A DNA stretch of 44,948 nucleotides from Oscillospiraceae bacterium (GCA_015067825.1 SVLQ01000018.1:1-44948), one strand, 5' to 3'; numbered from the stretch's first letter, positions 6,350 to 15,421 are shown. Made by a program: numbers and translations. Notes: generated by a model from the letters alone, not told the origin.

Positions 6350-8071
6350 TTACTTCACCTCCGTGTTGTGCTGCTGCGACGCGAAAATGTCGCGGTAGAG
6401 CTCGCTCGTTTCGAGGAGTTCTTCGTGCTTGCCTTCGGCGGCAATCACGCCGTTTTCCAGAACGAGGATACGGTCGGCGTTGCGCACGCTGGCAATGCGC
6501 TGGGCGATCATAATCACGGTGGTGCCGCGGAGATTTTCGCGCAGGGCCGCCTGCAGGCGCGCCTCGGTACCGAGGTCGAGCGCGGAGGTGCTGTCGTCAA
6601 AGATCAGGATATCGGGCTTGCGCACGAGCGCACGGGCGATCGAAAGGCGCTGTTTTTGTCCGCCGGAGAGCGACGCACCCTTTTCGCCGATGATCGTATC
6701 GTAGCCTTCGGGCAATTTGCTGACAAATTCATCGGCTTGGGCGATCTTGGCCGCAGCGACGACTTCTTCCTGCGTGGCGTCTTCCTTACCCCAGCGGATA
6801 TTCTCGGTGACGGAGCCGGAGAAGAGCTCGCTCTTTTGGAGCACGCAGCCGATCTTGGCGCGCAGAGCTTCGGTTTCGAGAGCGCGCACGTCTTCTCCGT
6901 CGACGTACACTGCACCGTCGGTCACGTCATAAAAGCGCGGGATCAGGTTGACGAGCGAGGTCTTGCCGCTGCCGGTCGCACCCAGAACCGCGACGAATTC
7001 ACCGGGCTGCACCGTGAACGAGACCTCGCGTAGCACCGGATCGCCCTGCGCATTGGGATAGGCAAACGAAACGTTTTCAAAGCAGACTTCACCCTTGCCT
7101 TCCGGCTGTTCGGAACCGGAGACGATCGCCGGCGTCGTATCGAGCACTTCGGCGATGCGGTTGGCGGAGGCAGAGGCGCGGGAGATCATCTGGAAGATCA
7201 TGCCGACGGCCAGAAGCGAGTTGAGTACCTGTACGATATAGGTGATAGCGGCCATGACGTCGCCGACGTTGATCGCACGGGCTTCGACCTGATAGCCGCC
7301 GATCAGGATGACGGCGATGACGCCGATGTTCATAAAGACCATCATCAGCGGACTGATCAGCGCGAGCAGGCGAGAAACGCGGTAGTTGGTCTCGCAGAGG
7401 TCGCCGTTGGCGTTTTCAAAGCGCTCGGTCTCGAATTCTTCGCGGACGTAGGCCTTGACCATGCGCGCCCCGGTGACGTTTTCCTGCATGACGGAGTTGA
7501 CCTTATCGAGCTTTTTCTGCACGATGCGGAACATCGGGTACGCTTTTTTGAGCATGATGACCATGACGAGCACTTCCAGCGGCAGCGCACAGGCAAGCAC
7601 GAGCGCAAAGCTGACGTCGAGCGTGAGCATCATCGCAATACCGCCGATAAAGCTGAAGGTCGAACGCACGAACATGCGAAGCGCCATCGAGACGAAGTGT
7701 TCGGTCATCGTGATGTCGTTGGTTAGGCGCGTGACGAGCGAGCCGGTCGTAAAGCGGTCGGTCTGCTGCAGCGACATCTCCATCACGCGGCGGAATGCCG
7801 CACAGCGCAGATCGCTGCCGAAGCTCTGCGCCGCCTTGACCGAACACGCCGTGCACATCACGCCGCAGATACCGCCGGCAACAACGAGTAGGATCATGGT
7901 CAGACCGGTTTTTAAAATCACGTCCATGCTGCCAGAGAGCACGCCGTCATCGACGATCTTGCTCATCAGCTTCGGTTGCATCAGGTCGCCGAGCACTTCG
8001 CCGATCATAAACAGCGGCGCCAAGAGCGCGACGAACCAGTAAGGCTTGAGGTACTTAAGAATCTTTTTCAT
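6350..8071 (-). CDS. ABC exporter half-transporter with degenerate ATPase site
   Basis: A 573-residue half-transporter: an exporter membrane domain followed by an ATPase domain with Walker A GATGSGKT (from about residue 364) and signature LSGGQKQ (about 468). Walker B reads ILIFDD, so the catalytic Glu is replaced by Asp, and the H-loop His is replaced by Gln (MIAQRIAS). These are the substitutions of the non-hydrolysing site in heterodimeric exporters. The start overlaps the 3' end of the marR gene by 17 bases and the partner follows after one base. The order marR-degenerate half-canonical half matches regulated multidrug exporters of Bacillota. Confidence 0.9.
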   Translation of the reverse strand: MKKILKYLKPYWFVALLAPLFMIGEVLGDLMQPKLMSKIVDDGVLSGSMDVILKTGLTMILLVVAGGICGVMCTACSVKAAQSFGSDLRCAAFRRVMEMSLQQTDRFTTGSLVTRLTNDITMTEHFVSMALRMFVRSTFSFIGGIAMMLTLDVSFALVLACALPLEVLVMVIMLKKAYPMFRIVQKKLDKVNSVMQENVTGARMVKAYVREEFETERFENANGDLCETNYRVSRLLALISPLMMVFMNIGVIAVILIGGYQVEARAINVGDVMAAITYIVQVLNSLLAVGMIFQMISRASASANRIAEVLDTTPAIVSGSEQPEGKGEVCFENVSFAYPNAQGDPVLREVSFTVQPGEFVAVLGATGSGKTSLVNLIPRFYDVTDGAVYVDGEDVRALETEALRAKIGCVLQKSELFSGSVTENIRWGKEDATQEEVVAAAKIAQADEFVSKLPEGYDTIIGEKGASLSGGQKQRLSIARALVRKPDILIFDDSTSALDLGTEARLQAALRENLRGTTVIMIAQRIASVRNADRILVLENGVIAAEGKHEELLETSELYRDIFASQQHNTEVK

Positions 8072-8543
8072 CGCTTGCGGAGGTCCTTTCGATCAGACGA
8101 TTGCGGATTTTGAGCAGGATGCCTTTCAGCTCGGTCATTTCTTCTTCGGTCAGCTCGCCGCCGATATCGTCTTCGATCTCGCGGAAGATCTCCTGCATTC
8201 TTTGGTTCAGTTGTTTTCCCTTTTCCGTCAGAGATACGCGGATCACGCGGAGGTCATTTTCATCGGGACGGCGGCGCACCAAGCCTTCGGCTTCCATGCG
8301 GGCGAGCGAAACGCTGACCGTCGGAGCGCTCAGTTTGGTGTGGCGGACGAGATCCTGCTGCGTGCCACCGTCGTCACCGTGTGAGAGGTGGAACATGATG
8401 CGGCGGTATCCCTGACGCAGGCCCGAGCGCTCGCTTTCGCGGCGGATCTTTGCGCTGGTCAGACGATGTACGTCGTTGATCAGCATCGAGGGGGTCAGGT
8501 GTTCAACGGAACAAGCGCAGCAAACTTTCTTTTCTTCGTTCAT
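8055..8543 (-). CDS. MarR family transcriptional regulator
   Basis: A 162-residue winged-helix regulator. The core runs from TQQDLVRHTKLSAPTVSVSL (recognition helix-turn-helix, about residues 62-81) to the wing RRRPDENDLRVIRVSLTEKG and ends in a dimerisation helix. A short Cys-rich N-terminus (KVCCACSVEH) is unusual and could sense thiol-reactive compounds (inference). The ATG has an AAGGAGG site. It heads the operon with the ABC exporter pair, and a palindrome lies just downstream of the -10 box, so it most likely represses its own operon until a ligand binds. Confidence 0.9.
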   Translation of the reverse strand: MNEEKKVCCACSVEHLTPSMLINDVHRLTSAKIRRESERSGLRQGYRRIMFHLSHGDDGGTQQDLVRHTKLSAPTVSVSLARMEAEGLVRRRPDENDLRVIRVSLTEKGKQLNQRMQEIFREIEDDIGGELTEEEMTELKGILLKIRNRLIERTSASDEKDS

Positions 8544-8563
8544 CCTTGTCTCCTCCTTGGATT

Positions 8564-8577
8564 ATTAGTTAACTAAT
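8564..8577. promoter_or_regulatory. Palindromic operator of the marR operon
   Basis: ATTAGTTAACTAAT is a perfect 14-bp palindrome lying between the -10 box and the ribosome binding site, where a bound MarR dimer would block initiation or early elongation. Confidence 0.75.
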
Positions 8578-8581
8578 GATT

Positions 8582-8610
8582 AGTATAGCAGATATGCGTT
8601 TTCCTGTCAA
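8582..8610 (-). promoter_or_regulatory. Promoter of the marR-ABC exporter operon
   Basis: Minus strand: TTGACA (complement 8605-8610), 17-base spacer, TATACT (complement 8582-8587). A further ATTAG half-site (complement side, about 8579-8583) touches the -10. Confidence 0.85.
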
Positions 8611-8829
8611 CCCTAATTTTGTGCCATGAATGCGGCTGCGAGTCCATTTTTCCGTTTGTTAGTATCAAAAAGTATTTCTTTTTTCTGTTATTCGCTTTTT
8701 CTTCTATTTTAGTGCTTACGAAAATAAAACACTATTTTTTCATTTTTTTACAGCCTCAACAGGCCTGGCTTCCAAACCGAGGCAACCGCGGCTTTTCCGA
8801 GCCGATCTCGCGAAATTTCCGCAAAAAAT
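8611..8829. other. Intergenic stretch without a gene
   Basis: The first 150 bases are AT-rich with long T runs; the last 70 are GC-rich. I see no coding signal, promoter or recognisable RNA in it. Confidence 0.5.
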
Positions 8830-8874
8830 AAAAGAGAATCTCCCCTGCCGATTGTGCAAGAGAGATTCCCTTTT
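8830..8874 (-). terminator. Intrinsic terminator of the PQ-loop gene
   Basis: Stem 8830-8842 with 8862-8874 (two mismatches near the base), followed on the minus strand by a U-rich tract. Confidence 0.7.
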
Positions 8875-8884
8875 ACCGTAGTAT

Positions 8885-9148
8885 TCAGCGTTCGCACCGC
8901 CGGTTGCGAAAATACAGCATAAAATCAACGCTGACGACTGCGAAGTTCAGTCCGTAGAGAATCAGCACAAAGCTGATATCGCCGCCGATGATCTTCGCAG
9001 CGATCCCGCAGAGATATCCCAGCAGGATCGCAACGGTGAAGTACACGCTTTTTCCTTTCGTAGACCGCGACGTATAACTTTTGTAGACCGAGATCGGCCA
9101 CGATAGGCCAAAACAGACCAACATCAGACATTCCAGAATTCGTTCCAT
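8885..9148 (-). CDS. Small PQ-loop-like membrane protein
   Basis: An 87-residue protein with three predicted membrane helices (about residues 5-20, 33-52 and 57-78). The first helix and loop, LVCFGLSWPISVYKSY followed by SRSTKGKS, resemble the PQ-loop/SemiSWEET half-repeat, but the exact Pro-Gln pair is not present, so a transport role is only suggested. The frame is open further upstream to 9301, but the ATG at 9148 has GAGGTG at a proper distance and the promoter lies between it and the divergent LysR gene. Divergent orientation to lysR suggests it may be that regulator's target. Confidence 0.65.
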   Translation of the reverse strand: MERILECLMLVCFGLSWPISVYKSYTSRSTKGKSVYFTVAILLGYLCGIAAKIIGGDISFVLILYGLNFAVVSVDFMLYFRNRRCER

Positions 9149-9174
9149 CGTAAACACCTCTTTCTTTTGCTTAT

Positions 9175-9203
9175 AGTATACTCTTGACAAATGAATATGT
9201 AAA
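9175..9203 (-). promoter_or_regulatory. Promoter of the PQ-loop-like gene
   Basis: Minus strand TTTACA (complement 9198-9203), 17 bases, TATACT (complement 9175-9180). It overlaps the divergent lysR promoter by 20 bases. Confidence 0.8.
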
Positions 9204-9212
9204 ATATATAAT
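9184..9212 (+). promoter_or_regulatory. Promoter of the lysR gene
   Basis: TTGACA (9184-9189), 17 bases, TATAAT (9207-9212). The two divergent promoters occupy nearly the same DNA and must compete for polymerase. Confidence 0.85.
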
Positions 9213-9261
9213 AATACCAAAAACCATATCTTAAAGTTATCTTTTTCACAAAGAGGGATCC

Positions 9262-10134
9262 ATGGACTATCTGAAGCTGGAGTATTTTTATCGGGTCGCA
9301 CAGTATGAACATATCACGAAAGCGGCGCAATCCCTGCATATTTCGCAGCCTGCGCTGACCAAAATGATCAAGCTTTTGGAAAAAGAGTGCGGAACACCGC
9401 TTTTTTACAAGGTCGGACGCAATATTCGCCTGACAGAGTTTGGACAGCACCTGAAAAAACGATTGGACGAGATCGTCCCCAAGCTCGACGGTTTGGCTGC
9501 CGACCTGGAAGATTTCCGGGCAGAATCGCAGCGCAAGATCCGGCTGAACGTGCTCGCGGCTTCCACCTTTGTCACGGATGCGGTCATTTGTTACCAGCAG
9601 CAGAACGCCGATGCGGTTTTTCAACTGCTGCAAAACGAAGAATCCGCCGATTGCGATATTATCGTGACCACAAACGTACCGGGATCGGTGAAAGTACCAT
9701 CCTTCGACACTTGCTGTACGGTGACCGAGAAGATCTACCTCGCGGTTCCGCGCAGCTCCGCCTACGCCGCCCGCAGCGCCGTCGATCTCCACGATATGCA
9801 GGAGGAATGCTTCGTACAGCTTGCAGGTTCCCGCAGATTCCGCACGGTCTGCGACGCCTGCTGCGCGGCTGTCGGGTTTTCTCCGCACACAACGTTTGAG
9901 TCGGACTCGCCCGTTGCGGTCAAAAATATTATCGCCGCCAATGCCGGGATCGGGTTTTGGCCGGAGTTCTCCTGGGGTGTACCGGACTCCGACAAAATCG
10001 TCCTACTCCCGATCGCTGCCCCGGTTTTTCAAAGAACACTCGTCATCGGTATCTGCCGCGGAAAAGAGAATTTGCGCCCCGTATCAGACTTCTACCGCTA
10101 CCTCACCGCCCGGTTGCCCGATATCCGCCGATAA
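9262..10134 (+). CDS. LysR family transcriptional regulator
   Basis: A 290-residue LysR-type regulator. The N-terminal winged helix (residues 1-60) is textbook: DYLKLEYFYRVAQYEHITKA, then AQSLHISQPALTKMIKLLE and the wing CGTPLFYKVGRNIRLTEFG. The remainder is a periplasmic-binding-like effector domain (about 90-285) whose ligand cannot be inferred. The ATG has AGAGGG upstream. It is divergent from the small PQ-loop-like protein with overlapping promoters, the usual layout for a LysR regulator and its target. It is separated from the leucine operon by that operon's own promoter and T-box, so it need not control it. Confidence 0.9.
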   Translation: MDYLKLEYFYRVAQYEHITKAAQSLHISQPALTKMIKLLEKECGTPLFYKVGRNIRLTEFGQHLKKRLDEIVPKLDGLAADLEDFRAESQRKIRLNVLAASTFVTDAVICYQQQNADAVFQLLQNEESADCDIIVTTNVPGSVKVPSFDTCCTVTEKIYLAVPRSSAYAARSAVDLHDMQEECFVQLAGSRRFRTVCDACCAAVGFSPHTTFESDSPVAVKNIIAANAGIGFWPEFSWGVPDSDKIVLLPIAAPVFQRTLVIGICRGKENLRPVSDFYRYLTARLPDIRR

Positions 10135-10149
10135 AAAGAAAAAAAAGAC

Positions 10150-10178
10150 TTGACAATTTGCAAAAGCAGTGCTATAAT
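10150..10178 (+). promoter_or_regulatory. Promoter of the ridA-leuACDB operon
   Basis: TTGACA (10150-10155), 17-base spacer, TATAAT (10173-10178), directly upstream of the T-box leader. Confidence 0.9.
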
Positions 10179-10184
10179 ACAAAG

Positions 10185-10454
10185 CAATTTAAAAAGGCTG
10201 TGACGAAGACGGTTGGGACCGCAGCGTTTTCAGAGAGTCGGTGGATGGTGCGAACCGACAGAGCTGTTTCCGATGACCTCTCACTTCCGAGCCGGTGGCC
10301 TGAGGGATTTTCCGTAGGGTTGCCCGTGATTGCTGCGTAAAGGCATAGGGATTGCTGGATCCCGAAGAGTGGCAGCTCCATTTGCTGCAATTTGAGTGGT
10401 ACCGCGAGTGTTTTGTAACACCCGTCTCAAAGAAATTTGAGGCGGGTGTTTTTT
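10185..10454 (+). ncRNA. T-box leader, probably leucine-specific
   Basis: A roughly 270-base untranslated leader with T-box architecture. Stem I carries GTCGGTGGATGGTGCGAACC (about 10239-10258), the conserved distal region. The specifier area contains GACCTCTCAC (about 10275-10284): CTC at 10280-10282 followed by A would select tRNA-Leu(GAG). The T-box itself is GAGTGGTACCGCG (10394-10406), whose TGG pairs with uncharged tRNA CCA. It is followed by a terminator stem 10418-10431/10436-10449 and a T run. Uncharged tRNA-Leu should stabilise the antiterminator and turn on the operon. The amino acid rests on the CTC reading and on the leu genes downstream. Confidence 0.9.
10418..10454 (+). terminator. 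Regulated terminator of the T-box
   Basis: A 14-bp stem with a single mismatch (10418-10431 with 10436-10449) and a run of six T. It competes with the antiterminator that contains the T-box sequence. Confidence 0.9.
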
Positions 10455-10484
10455 GTATCCGCCGACGAAAGAAGGAGTTTTTTC

Positions 10485-10856
10485 ATGTATCCGATCCACA
10501 CCGAAAACGCCCCTGCCGCCATCGGCCCCTACTCGCAGGCGATCGTCGCCGGCAATCTCGTTTTCACCTCCGGCCAGATCCCGATCGATCCCGCCTCCGG
10601 AACGATTACCGCCGAGGGGATCCGCGCCCAGACCGAGCAGGTCTGCAAAAATCTCGCCGCCGTGCTCGAAGCTGCCGGCACAAGCCTGCAAAAGGCGATC
10701 AAAACAACTTGTTTCCTGCAGGATATGGCCGATTTTGCCGCATTCAACGAGGTTTATGCATCGTATTTCACCGAAAAACCGGCGCGTTCCTGCGTAGCGG
10801 TACGGACGTTGCCGAAAAACGCGCTCGTTGAGATCGAAGTCATTGCAGAGAAATAA
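10485..10856 (+). CDS. ridA: RidA family enamine/imine deaminase
   Basis: A 123-residue RidA/YjgF protein. It hydrolyses reactive enamines and imines such as 2-aminoacrylate that form during pyridoxal-phosphate chemistry and would damage transaminases such as IlvE. Family marks: [20 protein letters not shown] at the N-terminus, [10 protein letters not shown], and the C-terminal [20 protein letters not shown], including the Arg that binds the carboxylate. The frame is open from 10437, but the ATG at 10485 follows GAAGGAG at a good distance and matches the family start. It is the first gene after the T-box, 14 bases before leuA, which ties it to branched-chain amino acid synthesis. Confidence 0.95.
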   Translation: MYPIHTENAPAAIGPYSQAIVAGNLVFTSGQIPIDPASGTITAEGIRAQTEQVCKNLAAVLEAAGTSLQKAIKTTCFLQDMADFAAFNEVYASYFTEKPARSCVAVRTLPKNALVEIEVIAEK

Positions 10857-10870
10857 AGGAGAAAACAGAT

Positions 10871-12532
10871 ATGATGGACGCCAGTAAATACAGCGTGGGA
10901 TACTACCCCGTCGCTAAGCAATACAACAAATGGGCTGCCAAAGACCACATCGAAAAAGCGCCTGTCTGGTGTAGCGTGGATATGCGAGACGGCAACCAGA
11001 GCCTCGTGATCCCGATGAGCCTGGACGAAAAACTCGAATATTATCAGGTACTTCTGGACGTCGGCTTCAAGGAGATCGAAGTCGGGTTCCCCGCCGCCAG
11101 CGATACCGAATACGAATTCCTGCGCACGCTGATCGACAACGATATGATCCCCGCCGACGTCACCGTGCAGGTGCTCACGCAGTGCCGCGAGCACATCATC
11201 CGCAAGACCTTTGAGGCGTGCAAGGGTGCGCCGAGCGCGATCATCCATTTTTATAATTCCGTCAGCGTTGCGCAGCGCGAACAGGTCTTCCGCAAATCAA
11301 AGGAAGAGATCAAGCAGATCGCCGTCGACGGTGCACGGCTCGTCAAGCAGCTCGCCGGCGAATACGAAGGAAATTTCCGCTTTGAATACTCGCCCGAAAG
11401 CTTTACCGGCACCGAGCCGGAATACGCGTTGGAGGTCTGCAACGCCGTGCTCGACGTTTTGGAGCCGTCGGCAGAAAACAACGTCATCATCAACCTGCCG
11501 GTCACGGTGGAAATGAGCCTGCCGCACATCTACGCCAGCCAGGTCGAATTCATGAGCGAAAACCTCAAATACCGCGAACACGTCACGCTTTCGCTCCACC
11601 CCCACAACGACCGCGGCACCGGCGTTGCCGACACGGAGCTTGCGCTCCTGGCAGGTGCCGACCGCGTGGAAGGTACGCTCTTCGGAAACGGCGAACGCAC
11701 CGGCAACGTCGACATCGTCACGCTGGCCATGAATATGTACTCGCACGGCGTGGACCCGAAACTTGATCTCTCGGATATGCCGAAACTGGTAGAGAAGTAC
11801 GAAAAGTGCACGCGGATGCACGTTTACGAGCGTTCGCCCTACGCCGGTGCGTTGGTTTTCGCCGCCTTCTCCGGCAGCCATCAGGACGCCATCGCCAAGG
11901 GCATGAAGTTCCGTGAGGAAAAAGACCTGCACGAGTGGAGCGTGCCGTACATCCCGATCGACCCGCACGACATCAACCGCACCTACGACGCCGACGTCAT
12001 CCGCGTCAACTCCCAGAGCGGCAAGGGCGGCATCGCCTACCTGCTCGAGCAGACCTACGGCTACATCCTGCCGCCTGCCATGCGCGAACACTTCAGCTAC
12101 ATCTGCAAAGGGATCTCCGACCGCCAGCACAAGGAGCTCAAGCCCGCCGAGGTCATTGAGATCTTCAAAAACCACTATTTCCGCCACAACGACCCGATCA
12201 GCATCACCGAAATGCACTTCTCGCGCAAGAAAAGCGTCGTGAAAACGGAGATCACGTTTGCTCGGGACGGTCAAACCTCGACGATCACCGCCGACGGCAA
12301 CGGTACGCTCGACGCCATCAGCAATGCGCTCAAGGAGTTCACCGGCAAGAGCTACAAGCTGCAGGTCTACACCGAGCACAGCCTGCATGAAAAGGGATCG
12401 GACAGCGTGGCTGCCGCCTACATCGGCATCCAGCCCGAGACCGGCCCGATGTGCTGGGGTGTGGGCACGGACACCGACATTATCCACGCCAGTGCCAACG
12501 CACTTTTGAGTGCGTTCAACCATATGAATTAA
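10871..12532 (+). CDS. leuA: 2-isopropylmalate synthase
   Basis: A 553-residue enzyme that condenses acetyl-CoA with 2-oxoisovalerate, the committed step of leucine synthesis. The DRE-TIM barrel has RDGNQS (about residues 39-44, the variant of the longer LeuA class) instead of RDGEQ, the metal-binding SLHPHNDRGTGVADTELAL and GNGERTGNVDIVTLAMN. A linker and the C-terminal regulatory domain follow (about 430-553), where leucine feedback would act. The start is ATGATG behind AAAGGAGAA. It lies between ridA and leuC, 15 bases from each. Confidence 0.95.
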   Translation: MMDASKYSVGYYPVAKQYNKWAAKDHIEKAPVWCSVDMRDGNQSLVIPMSLDEKLEYYQVLLDVGFKEIEVGFPAASDTEYEFLRTLIDNDMIPADVTVQVLTQCREHIIRKTFEACKGAPSAIIHFYNSVSVAQREQVFRKSKEEIKQIAVDGARLVKQLAGEYEGNFRFEYSPESFTGTEPEYALEVCNAVLDVLEPSAENNVIINLPVTVEMSLPHIYASQVEFMSENLKYREHVTLSLHPHNDRGTGVADTELALLAGADRVEGTLFGNGERTGNVDIVTLAMNMYSHGVDPKLDLSDMPKLVEKYEKCTRMHVYERSPYAGALVFAAFSGSHQDAIAKGMKFREEKDLHEWSVPYIPIDPHDINRTYDADVIRVNSQSGKGGIAYLLEQTYGYILPPAMREHFSYICKGISDRQHKELKPAEVIEIFKNHYFRHNDPISITEMHFSRKKSVVKTEITFARDGQTSTITADGNGTLDAISNALKEFTGKSYKLQVYTEHSLHEKGSDSVAAAYIGIQPETGPMCWGVGTDTDIIHASANALLSAFNHMN

Positions 12533-12547
12533 AGGAGTGTTTGGATC

Positions 12548-13807
12548 ATGGGAATGACAATGACGCAGAAGATCCTCGCCGCCCACGCGGGACTCGACCA
12601 CGTTGTCGCCGGGCAGCTGATCAACGCGAAGCTCGACATCGTCCTCGGCAACGACATCACCACGCCCGTGGCGATCAACGAATTCAAAAAAGCCGGATTT
12701 GATTCGGTATTTGACAAAGACAGAGTTGCCATCGTGCTCGACCACTTTGTGCCCAACAAGGACATCAAAGCCGCCGAGCAGTCCAAGCAGTGCAGAGAAT
12801 TTGCCTGCAGCCATTGCGTGAGCCACTTCTACGACGTCGGCAAAATGGGCATCGAACACGCACTTTTGCCGGAACAGGGTGTTGTCACCGCAGGCGACTG
12901 CATCATCGGCGCCGATAGCCACACCTGTACCTACGGTGCGCTCGGTGCATTCTCCACCGGTGTCGGCAGCACGGATATGGCCGCCGGCATGGCCACGGGA
13001 ATGTCGTGGTTCAAAGTCCCCTCGGCGATCCGGTTTGAACTCACGGGGAAGCTGCCGAAAAACTGCAGCGGCAAAGACGTGATTTTGACGATCATCGGCA
13101 TGATCGGCGTGGACGGTGCGCTTTACAAGAGTATGGAATTCGTCGGCGACGGCATCGCCTCGCTCTCGATGGACGACCGTCTCTGCATCTGCAACATGGC
13201 GATCGAAGCCGGTGCCAAAAACGGTATCTTCCCGGTCGACGACGTGACGAAAGCCTATATGCAGGGGCGCTGCGAACGCGAACCGATCGTCTTCGCCGCC
13301 GACGAAGACGCTGAATACGAAAAAACGATCACCATCGACCTCTCGGCGATCACGCCGACCGTGAGTTGCCCGCACCTGCCGGAGAACACACGCCCCGCCG
13401 CCGAGCTTTCCGATATCAAGATCGACCAGGTCGTTATCGGCAGCTGCACCAACGGCCGCATGGAGGATATGGAAACCGCCTACAAGATCCTCAAAGGACA
13501 AAAGGTCGCCGACGGCGTGCGCTGCATCATCATCCCCGCGACGATGCAGATCATGCGCGAATGCGTGGAGCGCGGCTACGTCACGGCCTTTATGGACGCC
13601 GGCGCCGTCGTTTCGACACCGACCTGCGGCCCGTGTCTCGGCGGCTACATGGGCATTTTGGCTGCCGGCGAGCGTTGCGTTGCCACGACCAACCGCAACT
13701 TCGTCGGCCGCATGGGCCACGTTGACAGCGAAGTCTACCTCGCCTCTCCCGCCACCGCCGCCGCCAGCGCGCTGACCGGCTACATTACCGCACCGAAGGA
13801 GGACTGA
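12548..13807 (+). CDS. leuC: 3-isopropylmalate dehydratase large subunit
   Basis: A 419-residue aconitase-family subunit that isomerises 2- to 3-isopropylmalate with LeuD. The 4Fe-4S cluster ligands are visible in [10 protein letters not shown] and TCGPCLGG; the [20 protein letters not shown] substrate-binding segment is intact. The length matches the short LeuC class typical of Bacillota and archaea. The start lies in ATGGGAATGACAATG with AAAGGAG upstream. Three bases separate its stop from leuD. Confidence 0.95.
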   Translation: MGMTMTQKILAAHAGLDHVVAGQLINAKLDIVLGNDITTPVAINEFKKAGFDSVFDKDRVAIVLDHFVPNKDIKAAEQSKQCREFACSHCVSHFYDVGKMGIEHALLPEQGVVTAGDCIIGADSHTCTYGALGAFSTGVGSTDMAAGMATGMSWFKVPSAIRFELTGKLPKNCSGKDVILTIIGMIGVDGALYKSMEFVGDGIASLSMDDRLCICNMAIEAGAKNGIFPVDDVTKAYMQGRCEREPIVFAADEDAEYEKTITIDLSAITPTVSCPHLPENTRPAAELSDIKIDQVVIGSCTNGRMEDMETAYKILKGQKVADGVRCIIIPATMQIMRECVERGYVTAFMDAGAVVSTPTCGPCLGGYMGILAAGERCVATTNRNFVGRMGHVDSEVYLASPATAAASALTGYITAPKED

Positions 13808-13810
13808 CCG

Positions 13811-14311
13811 ATGAATACCCAAGGAAAAGTTTTTCGTTACGGCGATAACGTCGACACCGACGTCATCATCCCCGCGCGTTATCTGAATACGCCCAACGCC
13901 GCCGAGCTCGCGCAGCACTGCATGGAAGACATCGACAAGGATTTTGTCAAAGCAGTCGTTCCGGGCGACGTCATCGTTGCCGGCTGGAACTTCGGTTGCG
14001 GCTCTTCGCGTGAGCACGCGCCGCTCGTGATCAAAACCTGCGGCACGGGCTGCGTCATCGCCAAGAGCTTTGCCCGCATTTTCTATCGAAACGCGATCAA
14101 CATCGGTCTGCCGATCCTGGAATGCCCGGAAGCGGTCGACGAGATCAGCGCCAACGATCAAATTGCCGTTGATTTCGACACCGGCGAGATCAAAAACTTG
14201 ACCACCGGTAAGACCTACCGCGCCCAGCCGTTCCCGCCGTTCATCCAGAATATCATCCGCTGCGGCGGCCTGCTCGCATCGCTCAGAGAAAACGGAGGAA
14301 CAGAAGCATGA
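13811..14311 (+). CDS. leuD: 3-isopropylmalate dehydratase small subunit
   Basis: A 166-residue swivelling domain that completes the active site of isopropylmalate isomerase with LeuC. Typical features: [14 protein letters not shown] near the N-terminus and [15 protein letters not shown] with the substrate-binding Ser/Arg. The ATG follows AAGGAGGACTGACCG, which overlaps the end of leuC. Its stop overlaps the leuB start (ATGA), indicating translational coupling. Confidence 0.95.
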   Translation: MNTQGKVFRYGDNVDTDVIIPARYLNTPNAAELAQHCMEDIDKDFVKAVVPGDVIVAGWNFGCGSSREHAPLVIKTCGTGCVIAKSFARIFYRNAINIGLPILECPEAVDEISANDQIAVDFDTGEIKNLTTGKTYRAQPFPPFIQNIIRCGGLLASLRENGGTEA

Positions 14312-15384
14312 CGAAAAACATTGCTGTTATTCGCGGCGACGGCATCGGCCCTGAGATCGTCCGTGAGGCGATCGCCGTGCTCGATCGCGTTGCCGACCGC
14401 TTCGGCCACACGTTTGCTTACACCGACGTTGACATGGGCGGATGCGCCATCGACAAATACGGCGAGCCACTCCCGGCCTCCGAGCTGCAAAAGTGTCTGG
14501 ATTCCGACAGCGTGCTTTTGGGTGCGGTCGGCGGCAACAAATGGAATTCGATGCCGGGCCATCTTCGCCCGGAAAAAGGCTTGCTCGCGCTGCGTGCGGG
14601 GATGGGCGTTTACAGCAACAACCGTCCCGCCAAGATCTGGCCGCAGCTCGCCGACGCCTCGCCGCTGAAGAAAAGCATCGTCGACAAAGGCATCGACTTC
14701 ATCATCGTCAGAGAGTTGATCGGCGGCATCTACTTCGGTGAGCACAAAACCGAAGAAACCGACGGCCAAAAGACCGCCATCGACGTGCTCACTTACAGCG
14801 AATCCGAGATCGAGCGCATCGGGCGCATCGGTTTTGAGACGGCGCGCAAGAGAAGAAAGCAGCTTTGCTCGGTCGAGAAGAGCAACGTGCTCGATTCCAG
14901 CCGTTTGTGGAAAACCGTAATGCACCGTTTGGCGGAGGAATACCCGGACGTTACGCTGACGGATATGCTCGTCGACAACTGCGCGATGCAGATCGTCAAA
15001 GATCCCTCGCAGTTCGACGTCATCGTCACGGAAAACATGTTCGGTGACATCCTCTCCGATGAAGCTTCAATGATCACCGGTTCGATCGGCATGATCCCCT
15101 CCTCCAGCCTTGGGCAGACGAGCTGCGGACTCTACGAGCCGATCCACGGCTCCGCGCCCGATATCGCCGGCACCGACACCGCCAACCCCATCGGCACGAT
15201 TTTAGCTGCGGCAATGATGCTGCGGTTCAGCTTTGATATGGCCGCCGAGGCCGATTGCATCGAAGCTGCGGTTTCTGCCGTGCTCGACGCAGGATATCGC
15301 ACGGCAGACATCATGGCCGAAGGATGCCAAAAGATCGGCTGCAGCGAATGCGGCAGACTGATCTGCGAAGCGATCGCAAAATAA
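14308..15384 (+). CDS. leuB: 3-isopropylmalate dehydrogenase
   Basis: A 358-residue NAD-dependent beta-decarboxylating dehydrogenase giving 2-oxoisocaproate, the last step before transamination. Visible are [12 protein letters not shown] at the N-terminus, [14 protein letters not shown], the central [20 protein letters not shown] and [18 protein letters not shown] near the NAD site. It is the last gene of the operon and ends just before a strong terminator. No leucine transaminase or ilv genes are in the window. Confidence 0.95.
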   Translation: MTKNIAVIRGDGIGPEIVREAIAVLDRVADRFGHTFAYTDVDMGGCAIDKYGEPLPASELQKCLDSDSVLLGAVGGNKWNSMPGHLRPEKGLLALRAGMGVYSNNRPAKIWPQLADASPLKKSIVDKGIDFIIVRELIGGIYFGEHKTEETDGQKTAIDVLTYSESEIERIGRIGFETARKRRKQLCSVEKSNVLDSSRLWKTVMHRLAEEYPDVTLTDMLVDNCAMQIVKDPSQFDVIVTENMFGDILSDEASMITGSIGMIPSSSLGQTSCGLYEPIHGSAPDIAGTDTANPIGTILAAAMMLRFSFDMAAEADCIEAAVSAVLDAGYRTADIMAEGCQKIGCSECGRLICEAIAK

Positions 15385-15388
15385 TTCG

Positions 15389-15421
15389 ACGGTCGGTACA
15401 GAGTTCTGTACCGACCGTTTT
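15389..15421 (+). terminator. Terminator of the leucine operon
   Basis: A 14-bp perfect stem (15389-15402 with 15405-15418) followed by a T-rich tail. Confidence 0.9.

Noticed and set aside
4504..6513. Long plus-strand open frame (669 codons) opposite the ABC transporter
   Set aside because: It mirrors the codon structure of a well-supported ABC gene, has repetitive charged composition, no ribosome binding site and no recognisable domain.
11297..14161. Minus-strand open frame of 954 codons opposite leuA-leuC-leuD
   Set aside because: It crosses three genuine genes and their junctions in a GC-rich region; His/Asp/Val-rich composition is the antisense signature of GC-biased codons.
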